Assembly (NCBI GenBank): GCA_017853385.1 | Contig: JAFMJR010000004.1 | Location: forward strand, 1-59,866 | Length of the DNA stretch: 59,866 bases | Direction of reading: 5' to 3' | Source: Ilumatobacteraceae bacterium | Lineage (GTDB): Bacteria > Actinomycetota > Acidimicrobiia > Acidimicrobiales > Ilumatobacteraceae | Shown here: positions 8,849-15,562 of the stretch, one piece after another | Numbering within the stretch: the first letter of the stretch is position 1 | How the letters are laid out: each line of letters starts with the position of its first letter | Made by a program: the position numbers and the translations under genes | Notes under the pieces: generated by a model | What the model saw: only the letters and a program-made list of their open reading frames with translations | What the model was told of the DNA's origin: nothing | Databases searched by the model: none

Positions 8849-8877
8849 TATTTACGCTAGTCGTTCAGCATTTTCAA
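8849..8877 (-). promoter_or_regulatory. pheS promoter, leaderless
   Basis: TTGAAA (8877-8872), exactly 17 bases, then TAAATA (8854-8849), then GGCGAA and the pheS ATG. The -10 to ATG distance of six bases is the same as at argC. It lies in the 42-base gap after the rRNA methyltransferase gene. Confidence 0.65.
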
Positions 8878-8884
8878 AATGGGC

Positions 8885-9652
8885 TTAGTTTGCGTTGTCG
8901 CGTTGATGCGCAACTTCAAAACACACCACCGTTGCTGCCATTGCAACATTCAGGCTTTCACTGCGCCCGCGATGCGGAATGGTGATCCATTGGTCCACCA
9001 TTGTTGCGTCATCCATGCCGTGAGCCTCATTGCCAACGACAATGGCAATTTTGCCAGTCAAGTTCGCTTCCGTAAAAGGGAGACTTCCCTGCTGTTCATG
9101 CGAGGACGTACCGACCACGCTGAAACCGGCTTGCTTCACCTCGTCAATTGTGACGTCTTCAAAGATGGGAATAAAGAACATTGAACCCGCTGAAGAACGA
9201 ACCACTTTGGAATTGAATGCTTCGACTGTTCCTGGCGTAAGCACAACACCCGATGCGCCTGCTGCCTCAGCAGAGCGGAAGATGGTGCCCAGGTTGCCGG
9301 GGTCAGAAATTTGGTCTGCAATGACGACCCATTCGCACGCACCCAATTGCTCGACTTCGGAGACTCGACGCTCTGCAATAGCAATCACCGGCTGTGGAGT
9401 TGTTGTGCTTGCAACTCGCTCAAGGACTCCATTTTCAAGTTCAAACGATCGAGCCGAAGTTCCGAGCACAGCTAATCCACCTGGTGCAACAAACTGTTCT
9501 TCAATATTCCAGCCTGCGCTAATTGCTTCAGCGATGAGAACATGGCCTTCAATAACAAAAGCATTGTCCGTAATACGCGCACTGCGGCGCCCAAGAAGGC
9601 GCCGCAGTCGTTGAATTCGTGGATGTGAAAATCCGAGGCGAGCGTCGCTCAG
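8885..9652 (-). CDS. tsnR: SpoU-family 23S rRNA 2'-O-methyltransferase, probable CTG start
   Basis: SPOUT-class RNA ribose methyltransferase, in the position of tsnR/trmH next to rplT and pheS in actinobacteria. Conserved motifs are [16 protein letters not shown], the SAM-knot segment [11 protein letters not shown] and [13 protein letters not shown]. The first ATG/GTG/TTG in frame is a GTG at 9469, but the frame upstream encodes the family's substrate-binding N-terminus ([17 protein letters not shown] and [11 protein letters not shown]). A CTG at 9652-9650 has AGGGAG seven bases upstream and overlaps the rplT stop as CTGA. That start gives 255 aa, the family norm. The exact target nucleotide is unknown. 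Confidence 0.85.
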   Translation of the reverse strand: MSDARLGFSHPRIQRLRRLLGRRSARITDNAFVIEGHVLIAEAISAGWNIEEQFVAPGGLAVLGTSARSFELENGVLERVASTTTPQPVIAIAERRVSEVEQLGACEWVVIADQISDPGNLGTIFRSAEAAGASGVVLTPGTVEAFNSKVVRSSAGSMFFIPIFEDVTIDEVKQAGFSVVGTSSHEQQGSLPFTEANLTGKIAIVVGNEAHGMDDATMVDQWITIPHRGRSESLNVAMAATVVCFEVAHQRDNAN

Positions 9653-10005
9653 ACGAGAGCTCCCTTTGCGGTTTCTACCAGCTTGGTAAATGCTGCTGGG
9701 TCATGCACGGCCAAGTCGGCCATGATCTTGCGATCAACAGTGACACCAGCCTTGTTCAAACCGTCAATCAAACGGCTGTAGCTGAAATCATTTTGACGGC
9801 AACCAGCATTGATTCGCTGAATCCACAAGCTGCGGAATTCACCCTTCTTTGCACGGCGGTCACGGAACGCGTATTGACCTGAATGCAATACCTGTTCGTT
9901 TGCTGAGCGGAATGTGCGTGAACGGTCACCGTAGTAACCCTTTGCCTTTTCCAAAATTGCCTTGTGCTTCTTTTTTGCATGTACTGCGCGCTTTACACGT
10001 GCCAT
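9649..10005 (-). CDS. rplT: 50S ribosomal protein L20
   Basis: Primary 23S rRNA-binding protein needed early in large-subunit assembly; 118 aa, normal length. The basic N-terminus [15 protein letters not shown] and the central region with YRDRRAKK-like residues and LWIQRINAG are typical. AAAGGA sits seven bases before the ATG. It follows rpmI by 71 bases and overlaps the putative CTG start of the rRNA methyltransferase. In several phyla L20 represses its own operon; no L20-binding mimic could be assigned here with confidence. Confidence 0.97.
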   Translation of the reverse strand: MARVKRAVHAKKKHKAILEKAKGYYGDRSRTFRSANEQVLHSGQYAFRDRRAKKGEFRSLWIQRINAGCRQNDFSYSRLIDGLNKAGVTVDRKIMADLAVHDPAAFTKLVETAKGALV

Positions 10006-10076
10006 GTCAACATCCTTTCGTTAGTAACTACAAACTTTGATTTGAAAACTGATTCGACTTCGCGAATTTGGACTGA

Positions 10077-10274
10077 TCAACGAAGACCGAGGCAACGCTT
10101 AATGCGCTTCACGTCTCCCGAGTGAACATCAACACTTCCGTCCAATCGACGGGTACGAGTTGATGGCTTGTGCTCAAACAAGTGCTGACGCATTGACTGC
10201 TGACGGCGAAGTTTGCCGGTACCAGTGAGTTTGAAACGCTTTGCAGCAGTTTTTGATGTCTTCATCTTTGGCAT
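10077..10274 (-). CDS. rpmI: 50S ribosomal protein L35
   Basis: Small basic large-subunit protein, 65 aa, with the typical opening MPKMKTSKTAAKRFK and the middle segment HLFEHKPSTRTRRLDG. It lies between infC and rplT, 29 bases after the infC stop, in the universal infC-rpmI-rplT order. The 71-base gap to rplT (10006-10076) contains the rplT ribosome site and a weak 5-bp hairpin only. Confidence 0.97.
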   Translation of the reverse strand: MPKMKTSKTAAKRFKLTGTGKLRRQQSMRQHLFEHKPSTRTRRLDGSVDVHSGDVKRIKRCLGLR

Positions 10275-10303
10275 GTTGTCTCCTATTGCTTTCTGTACAT
10301 CTG

Positions 10304-10903
10304 TTATTGGTTTTCGGTCGGTGCCTGCGCCGGTTCTGCCGCTGGTGCAGATGGTGCGGGTTTTGCTTCTTGCTTCTTTGGCGCCTTCTTTTCTGGAGAG
10401 AGAACCATGGTCATGTTGCGACCTTCAAGTCGCGCATGTGTGTCCACCTTTGCGATTGGACCAAGCTGCTCGATTACTGCGTGCAAGATTTTGGTTCCAA
10501 GTTCAGGGTGAGCCACTTCGCGTCCGCGAAACTGCAATGTGACCTTGACCTTGTGACCTTCACGCAAAAACTCCTGCATGTGTCGAACCTTGGTATCAAA
10601 GTCAGCCTTGCCGATCTTTGGCTTGAACTTGACTTCCTTCATCGTGATCTGCACGGTCTTCTTGCGCGACTCTTTCAATTTCTGCGACTCTTCGTAGCGG
10701 AATTTGCCGTAGTCCATAATGCGACATACGGGTGGATCTGCTTGCGAAGCGACTTCGACGAGATCGAGTTCTGCAATACGCGCTCTTTCGAGTGCGTCGG
10801 CAATGCTCACAATTCCAACCTGTGAACCATCTGCATCTACAAGACGTACTTCGCGTGCGCGAATTCGCTCGTTGAAACGTGGCTCATTTGTTGGCGGTGC
10901 TAT
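10304..10903 (-). CDS. infC: Translation initiation factor IF-3, probable AUA start
   Basis: IF-3 binds the 30S subunit and checks start-codon and initiator-tRNA choice. The first standard start is a GTG at 10810, but the N-terminal domain (FNERIRAREVRLVDADG) is encoded upstream of it and a TAA lies in frame at 10917-10915. Between them the plausible initiator is ATA at 10903-10901. It gives 199 aa beginning IAPPTNEPRFNERIR. Non-standard AUU/AUC/AUA starts are a known trait of infC, allowing IF-3 to repress itself. The C-terminus ends in an Ala/Pro/Lys-rich tail of about 30 residues. The start is inferred; the identity is certain. Confidence 0.93.
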   Translation of the reverse strand: MAPPTNEPRFNERIRAREVRLVDADGSQVGIVSIADALERARIAELDLVEVASQADPPVCRIMDYGKFRYEESQKLKESRKKTVQITMKEVKFKPKIGKADFDTKVRHMQEFLREGHKVKVTLQFRGREVAHPELGTKILHAVIEQLGPIAKVDTHARLEGRNMTMVLSPEKKAPKKQEAKPAPSAPAAEPAQAPTENQ

Positions 10904-10923
10904 GGCTTTACTCTCTTATGCAA
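10900..10923 (-). CDS. Possible seven-codon leader ORF before infC
   Basis: TTG at 10923-10921 starts a seven-codon frame (M-H-K-R-V-K-P) ending in TAG at 10902-10900. A strong AGGAGG (10938-10933) lies nine bases upstream, whereas infC itself has only a weak site (TAAGAGAG). The TAG overlaps the infC ATA as ATAG, like the coupled junctions elsewhere in the window. It may deliver ribosomes to the infC start. Short frames arise by chance, so this remains a proposal. Confidence 0.4.
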   Translation of the reverse strand: MHKRVKP

Positions 10924-10932
10924 GTGGCGTTG

Positions 10933-10949
10933 CCTCCTATTTGTGGAGG
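10933..10949 (-). promoter_or_regulatory. Hairpin that can mask the infC-leader ribosome site
   Basis: In the infC mRNA CCTCC (10949-10945), a seven-base loop and GGAGG (10937-10933) can pair. GGAGG is the core of the only strong Shine-Dalgarno sequence in the infC leader. The stem is five GC-rich pairs, so closure would hide the ribosome site. Confidence 0.5.
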
Positions 10950-10970
10950 TGAACATGTCGAGAAGTCGGC

Positions 10971-10994
10971 GGGCACGGCAGAGCCGAAGCGCCC
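10971..10994 (-). promoter_or_regulatory. GC-rich stem-loop in the infC leader
   Basis: The - strand shows GGGC, an inner hairpin CGGC-TCT-GCCG, and GCCC, forming a two-part stem with a small internal loop. There is no T-run after it, so it does not look like a standard intrinsic terminator. It probably belongs to a structured 5' leader of the infC-rpmI-rplT mRNA. Confidence 0.45.
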
Positions 10995-10998
10995 ACAA

Positions 10999-11019
10999 CG
11001 CATAGCGTCGCATATTGCG
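10999..11019. repeat. Short direct and inverted CGCATA repeats upstream of infC
   Basis: CGCATA occurs at 10999-11004 and 11009-11014, ten bases apart. The second copy is part of the inverted repeat CGCA-TAT-TGCG. The 10-base period suits a protein operator, but no regulator can be named. The rest of 10904-11130 holds the hairpins listed separately and the -10 of the divergent gene; no clear infC promoter was seen. Confidence 0.3.
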
Positions 11020-11117
11020 CACTCGACCCAAACGCACTCACCAGCTGCTCGGCAACATTCACCGAATTACTGAAATCTGTGGTCAGGTGGAGGAAACTCG
11101 TTCCCCACTTGGGCTAT

Positions 11118-11123
11118 TAGCGT
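11118..11123 (+). promoter_or_regulatory. -10 box of the DUF1844 gene
   Basis: TAGCGT ends seven bases before the ATG at 11131, with no Shine-Dalgarno between. It fits the leaderless pattern seen at other genes of the window. No convincing -35 was found. Confidence 0.5.
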
Positions 11124-11130
11124 AGCGGGC

Positions 11131-11466
11131 ATGGCCGACAACTCAACTGACCAGTTTTCGCAAGACTTTGACGATCAACTTCACGATGCAGAAACCGCCC
11201 TTGCAGAGGCACGGGCCAGAATCGCCCAAACCCCCGCAAACGTAGTGGTGGTCAACCACGTCATGGGGCTATACGAACTAGCAGCGATACACCTCTCGGC
11301 TAATCCCCCTCGGCTTGCCGAATCAGCGCTGGCAATTGACGCGGTTGCGTGCGTAGTTGAAGGGCTTGGCGAACGGCTGGGTGAGGAATTCACCACTTTG
11401 ACAGAAGCATTAGCCAACATCAGATTGGCGTTTGTGCAAATTAAGGGAAACGTGCAACCCGATTAG
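11131..11466 (+). CDS. DUF1844 family protein
   Basis: 111-aa protein of unknown function. The region from about 45 to 105 (LYELAAIHLS, AIDAVACVVEGLGERLG, IRLAFVQIKG) matches the actinobacterial DUF1844 family as I recall it, which is often encoded beside infC. The first 40 residues are acidic and helical. It is one of only two + strand genes here and is divergent from infC, whereas related genomes usually carry it co-directionally. Its TAG overlaps the TAA of the convergent cold-shock-like gene by two bases. No enzymatic motif is visible. Confidence 0.8.
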   Translation: MADNSTDQFSQDFDDQLHDAETALAEARARIAQTPANVVVVNHVMGLYELAAIHLSANPPRLAESALAIDAVACVVEGLGERLGEEFTTLTEALANIRLAFVQIKGNVQPD

Positions 11467-11696
11467 TTGGGAAGTTTTTCAATCTCGGATGCCTCAATGT
11501 GACCAAATCGGTGCGCCACCACAAATGAAACTGATGCACCAATATGAATGTCGCGAGTGCCGTCCAAAATTTCTGCACAATGAAATAGATACTCCTGGCC
11601 GCTAGACCAGATCATTCCAAGGCCTCTGTCAAAATCAAACTTCTCAACATGGCCGAGCAATCGACCTTCGCTCGCCTGCAATTGCTCCTGGCTCAT
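11463..11696 (-). CDS. Cold-shock-domain-like protein, degenerate RNA motif
   Basis: A 77-aa OB-fold candidate. The spacing of GHVEKFDFDRGLGMI, the FHC segment, DGTR and the C-terminal HIEASEI follows CspA-type cold-shock domains. However, RNP1 (usually KGFGFI) reads RGLGMI and RNP2 (VFVH) reads LFHC, so several aromatic nucleic-acid contacts are lost. It follows fmt, whose TAG stop also forms the TAGCCT box six bases before this ATG. It may bind nucleic acid weakly or serve a different role. Confidence 0.65.
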   Translation of the reverse strand: MSQEQLQASEGRLLGHVEKFDFDRGLGMIWSSGQEYLFHCAEILDGTRDIHIGASVSFVVAHRFGHIEASEIEKLPN

Positions 11697-11702
11697 ATTG
11701 GC

Positions 11703-11708
11703 AGGCTA
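11703..11708 (-). promoter_or_regulatory. -10 box of the cold-shock-like gene, overlapping the fmt stop
   Basis: TAGCCT, six bases before the ATG at 11696. Its first three bases are the fmt stop codon. No Shine-Dalgarno sequence separates it from the start codon. Confidence 0.45.
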
Positions 11709-12620
11709 CCTATTTGCAAAAGCACTTGCAGACGTAAGTCGCGCGCCATTAGCCCACTCATGAGCAGCAATTCGCGCCTTACCTTCTGGCTGTACGACCA
11801 CCAATTGAATTGCGGCATCTGATGCACCAACAATCACTTGACCGTTGACCACTGCAATGGATCCAACAGGTTGTTGAACATTTGCAGTCAGGGCTTCATG
11901 AATCTTGAACCGTTTGCCTTCAAAAAATGTAAACGCATTTCCGACACGCACTTGAGCCAAAATCAACTGAGCAGATGAATCCCAATTAATCGCCACATCT
12001 TCAGCAGTAATTTTTTTTGCAATGACTACATCGCCGATTTGAGGATGTTGCGCTGTAACTCCATTACTACAAATATCAATGAGTAAAGGCAGAGCAAGTT
12101 CGCCAAGTCGATTCCGCAGACCAGTCACTGTTTCGTTTGCGCCGATGACGCAAGGCGCTGATGCCAATACGTCTCCAGCATCGAGTTGCTCCACTACTTG
12201 AATGATGCATACAGCTGTTGATTTGTCACCAGAAAGAATTGCGCGCTCAACCGGCGCTGCACCGCGCCACCTTGGAAGCGCCGAGTAATGAATGTTGATC
12301 ATGGGAACATGTTGCAAAATTTCTGACGAGATCAAGCTTCCAAAAGCAACTACAACCCCCATCAACCCATCAGGATCAAGATTCAGTACGTCTGCAATGT
12401 CGTGCGAAATTGGAATGCCTAATTCAATAGCGGCTTCTTTAACCGGATTTGGTGTTGTAGCACTACCGCGACCACGGCGCTTGTCTTGCCCTGTAACAAC
12501 AAGACAAACATTGAAACCTTGAGCAACAAGTTCGCGTAAAGGTGGAACTGCAATTTCTGGAGTGCCGATATACACAATGCGCTTTGTGCGCTCACGCGGC
12601 AAAGGCGCCAGTAACGTCAC
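11706..12620 (-). CDS. fmt: Methionyl-tRNA formyltransferase
   Basis: Formylates initiator Met-tRNA using 10-formyl-tetrahydrofolate; 304 aa. The N-terminal Rossmann-like domain starts at IVYIGTPEIAVPPL. The catalytic region has INIHYSALPRWRGAAP, with the conserved Asn and His, and the later conserved Asp in LDAGDV. A smaller C-terminal OB-like domain follows. The start is GTG at 12620, overlapping the def stop as GTGA. The def-fmt pair couples formylation of the initiator with its later removal. Confidence 0.96.
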   Translation of the reverse strand: MTLLAPLPRERTKRIVYIGTPEIAVPPLRELVAQGFNVCLVVTGQDKRRGRGSATTPNPVKEAAIELGIPISHDIADVLNLDPDGLMGVVVAFGSLISSEILQHVPMINIHYSALPRWRGAAPVERAILSGDKSTAVCIIQVVEQLDAGDVLASAPCVIGANETVTGLRNRLGELALPLLIDICSNGVTAQHPQIGDVVIAKKITAEDVAINWDSSAQLILAQVRVGNAFTFFEGKRFKIHEALTANVQQPVGSIAVVNGQVIVGASDAAIQLVVVQPEGKARIAAHEWANGARLTSASAFANR

Positions 12621-13159
12621 GAAAGTCGCAAGTACAGCGGCTCAGCATTCGCTGGTCGCTCTCCCACTTTTGCGTATTCGACAATTGCCAATTCGCGCTG
12701 ATCTGGCAACATGCGATCAAACATCAGAACGCCTTGCAAATGGTCAATCTCGTGCTGGAACAAACGTGCAAGCAATTCGTCAGCTTCAATCTGCACCTCT
12801 TCACCCTCGAGCGTGTAACCACTCACCAGCACCTTCTTTGGGCGAAGCATTTCCACATACAGACCAGGAATTGACAAGCAACCCTCGTCGTACACCCATT
12901 CTCCCGACGACTCAATGATTTTGGGATTGATAATGACCTGAGGATCATCGTCCACGTCATACACAAAGATTTGCTTTTGCACACCAATTTGAGGCCCAGC
13001 AAGTCCGAGTCCGGGCGCCTGGTACATCACGCGAAACATGTCTTCAGCGAGTGACACCAATTTGCCATCAATATTTTCGATCTCATCAGCCATAGCCGCC
13101 AAAACTGGATCTCCATATGTGCGGATGGATGAACCTTTATTGTTCGAAGACTGCGCCAT
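12617..13159 (-). CDS. def: Peptide deformylase
   Basis: Fe/Zn hydrolase that removes the formyl group from nascent proteins; 180 aa. All three motifs are present: GLGLAGPQIG, EGCLSIP (Cys metal ligand) and QHEIDHLQG (the HEIDH ligands and base). It is translated together with fmt. The ATG at 13159 lacks a Shine-Dalgarno but has TAGCCT eight bases upstream. The start codons of def and the divergent methyltransferase gene are only 23 bases apart. Confidence 0.97.
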   Translation of the reverse strand: MAQSSNNKGSSIRTYGDPVLAAMADEIENIDGKLVSLAEDMFRVMYQAPGLGLAGPQIGVQKQIFVYDVDDDPQVIINPKIIESSGEWVYDEGCLSIPGLYVEMLRPKKVLVSGYTLEGEEVQIEADELLARLFQHEIDHLQGVLMFDRMLPDQRELAIVEYAKVGERPANAEPLYLRLS

Positions 13160-13167
13160 AACGTGTA

Positions 13168-13173
13168 AGGCTA
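13168..13173 (-). promoter_or_regulatory. -10 box of def-fmt
   Basis: TAGCCT ends eight bases before the def ATG. It overlaps the TAGCGA at 13172-13177 on the + strand before the divergent gene; both share the palindrome GCTAGC at 13170-13175. The two promoters may therefore exclude each other. Confidence 0.45.
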
Positions 13174-13182
13174 GCGAGGGTT

Positions 13183-13827
13183 ATGAGCGACGACCAGTAC
13201 TTCACCACACAACCCCAAATTGCTTCAGTTGCAAACTCATCCCGTCAGCAATTCGTGGTTCTACGAATTGCTGGACGCGAAATTCGCGTTGGCCTTGATC
13301 GTGGAGTGTTTTCGCGAAAAGGTATCGACCAAGGAACGATGGTGCTTCTTGAATCCGCAGCACGCCCCCCTCAACAGGGAAACTTTCTTGATCTGGGTTG
13401 TGGTGCCGGACCAATTTCACTTGCGCTTGCTGCTTACTCTCCGCAGGCTCACGTATTTGCTGTCGATATCAATGAGCGAGCTCGTGAGTTAACTCAGGCC
13501 AATGCGCACGCTAATCAACTTTCAAATATTGAAACTCATTCGCCTGAAAGCATCAGCCCCGATATCCGCTTTGACCGCATCTGGTCAAACCCTCCGATTC
13601 GAATCGGTAAACAAGAACTCCATCAGCTCCTGCTTACTTGGCTGTCTCGATTGAGCAAAAGTGGTGAAGCATGGCTCGTGGTGAATCGCAATTTGGGAGC
13701 AGATTCGCTATCTGTGTGGCTTGGTTCACAGGGCTACAAAGTGGAGCGCCTAACCAGCAAGCGAGGTTTTCGCGTATTGCGCGTAACCCCTATACACGCG
13801 CAGGATCAATCTGAACCTTCAGCTTGA
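13183..13827 (+). CDS. RsmC-like class I methyltransferase
   Basis: 214-aa SAM-dependent methyltransferase. Motif I FLDLGCGAGPISLALA lies near residues 68-83, the acidic end of beta-2 is AVDINERA and motif IV is WSNPPIRIG, the NPP-type of amino-methylating RNA and DNA enzymes. It corresponds to the catalytic half of RsmC (16S rRNA G1207) without the N-terminal domain, the form common in Gram-positive bacteria. The ATG is followed by a normal coding frame; the upstream GAGGG is too close (two bases) to be a good ribosome site. Its 3' end overlaps priA by 38 bases, tail to tail. Confidence 0.85.
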   Translation: MSDDQYFTTQPQIASVANSSRQQFVVLRIAGREIRVGLDRGVFSRKGIDQGTMVLLESAARPPQQGNFLDLGCGAGPISLALAAYSPQAHVFAVDINERARELTQANAHANQLSNIETHSPESISPDIRFDRIWSNPPIRIGKQELHQLLLTWLSRLSKSGEAWLVVNRNLGADSLSVWLGSQGYKVERLTSKRGFRVLRVTPIHAQDQSEPSA

Positions 13828-15562
13828 TTCCTTTTTTGGAACCACATTCACCGAGCGCTTCTGATAATTGATCCCAATCAGATGCCCTCACCAAATAGCT
13901 GCCATCGCTTGAGGCAGAAACTTGCACGAAAACATTCTTTTCTAATTCCTGCACAACTTCATCTGATTGCTGTCCAGAAATTTGTGCGAGCGCACCAAAT
14001 GGAGGAAGTTGCATCGTCCGACGAATCTGCGAAGCCGACTGCAAGTAATTCTCTATGTCAAACGTGGAGAGAGCTTGCAATACAGGGGTATCAGCACTAT
14101 GTGTTTGCACCATCACTTTTCCGCCGCGATCACTCCGACCAACAAGACGTGCAGCATGCACAATTAATGAGCCGACAATTTCTGAAGCTCGGTACCTTGG
14201 TGCATGAAGCTCTTGATCAATGTCAAGAAAAACGACCGTATCGGCTTCGTGCACACGATGCAGTGCAGCCTCTGTCCCGATGAACAACATCTTTGTTTGA
14301 TCAATCGCTGACTCGTCATCACTAGCGCCAGTTACTTCAACAACTTCATGCAACTTTCTACCTGCAGCCTGTGCAAACTCTTCACGCAGTTTGCTCACGC
14401 CAGGTTTGAGCGTCAGAAATTTTGTAGAGGAACATTTCGTACATATCTGCGGTCGACTTTGTTGGCATTGAGAACACGAGAATTTCCCATCTTGTGCAAC
14501 ATGGACCGCGGCATCGCAGGATGCACAGCGAGCGAGAGATTTACACGCTGCGCAAGCGAGAAGACGTGCCCTGCCCTTCGTATTGAGGACAGCAACAATT
14601 CGCCGGGAATGATCTCTAAGTTCAGCAATTAGTTCAGAGGACAACAAGGAGTTTGACCACTTGTCATCCAACGTTCGGTCCACTATTTCAATTTGCGGCC
14701 ATTCGGATGATGGCCCTGGGTCGTGAGAAGTAATTAGGCGTCCTTTTGCCCATTCGTAGGCCGAAATACTGGGCAATGCAGAAACCAAAATGCACGAAAT
14801 CTGCTGCTGTTCCGCCCGCTGAATTGCGATATCGCGAGCGTGCCACGTTGGCGTTCGTTCTTCGCGAAGCGAATCATCATGTTCATCAATCACCACAATG
14901 CTTGACAGATGTGGGGTGCGAGCGAACACGCAGGCACGAGACCCAATTACGACGTCAACTCCACCTGCAGCGAAGTCCCACTCATCGGGAAGCACGGCAA
15001 CCGTAAATCCATGACGTTTAAGCGCTGCTGCAAACAAACGTGCACGGACCACTGTTGGAATCACCACGAGTACAGGCCCTACTAACGCTGCCCCGACAAT
15101 GACGTCGACTGGCGACTTCAATGGTCCGCGGCGCACTAGGGCCGAACGTTTCTCGCGTACCGCATTTGCCACTTCACTATCACCCGAAATCTTTACTTGC
15201 TCACGCTGATAGCGGGAAGTAGGAAGAGTTTGCACCAATTTTGACGACGTTGCTGAAACAAAAAATGCACGTAATCTTCCGCAATATCGCTGACTCGCCC
15301 ACTTGGCCAATGCAACAACTTCTGCGGACGCACCGAACCCAAGCCACTTAATGACTGATCGCAGTTTTGCCGGATCTACGTCGGTAAAACTTTCTTCGGT
15401 TGAACCAATTTCCATGACCCAACCCGGCACATTTCGTCCGTGCAAAGGCACACGAACACGATCTCCAATAGCAATCTTGTTTTGAAGATCTGACGGTATG
15501 AGGTAGTCAAATACCTTGTCCACGCCAGTCACGTCGGGAACTACCCGCGCGACAAGCGACAT
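13790..15562 (-). CDS. priA: Primosomal protein PriA, ATPase-degenerate
   Basis: Replication-restart protein that recognises stalled forks; 590 aa. The N-terminal 3'-DNA-binding domain (VFDYLIP, GDRVRVPLHGR) and the eight-cysteine zinc module (CAAC, CASC, CSQC, CTKC, about residues 350-395) are clear. The helicase part is degenerate: no GxGKT Walker A is found and motif II reads DEHDD instead of DEEH. This is the form usual in actinobacteria, so it likely acts as a loading scaffold, not a helicase. The ATG directly abuts the metK stop. Confidence 0.9.
   Translation of the reverse strand: MSLVARVVPDVTGVDKVFDYLIPSDLQNKIAIGDRVRVPLHGRNVPGWVMEIGSTEESFTDVDPAKLRSVIKWLGFGASAEVVALAKWASQRYCGRLRAFFVSATSSKLVQTLPTSRYQREQVKISGDSEVANAVREKRSALVRRGPLKSPVDVIVGAALVGPVLVVIPTVVRARLFAAALKRHGFTVAVLPDEWDFAAGGVDVVIGSRACVFARTPHLSSIVVIDEHDDSLREERTPTWHARDIAIQRAEQQQISCILVSALPSISAYEWAKGRLITSHDPGPSSEWPQIEIVDRTLDDKWSNSLLSSELIAELRDHSRRIVAVLNTKGRARLLACAACKSLARCASCDAAVHVAQDGKFSCSQCQQSRPQICTKCSSTKFLTLKPGVSKLREEFAQAAGRKLHEVVEVTGASDDESAIDQTKMLFIGTEAALHRVHEADTVVFLDIDQELHAPRYRASEIVGSLIVHAARLVGRSDRGGKVMVQTHSADTPVLQALSTFDIENYLQSASQIRRTMQLPPFGALAQISGQQSDEVVQELEKNVFVQVSASSDGSYLVRASDWDQLSEALGECGSKKGIKLKVQIDPARV

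Noticed and set aside
10006-10076. Regulatory RNA between rpmI and rplT
   Set aside because: Only a five-pair AT-rich stem (ATTCG/CGAAT) is visible, which is too weak to call.
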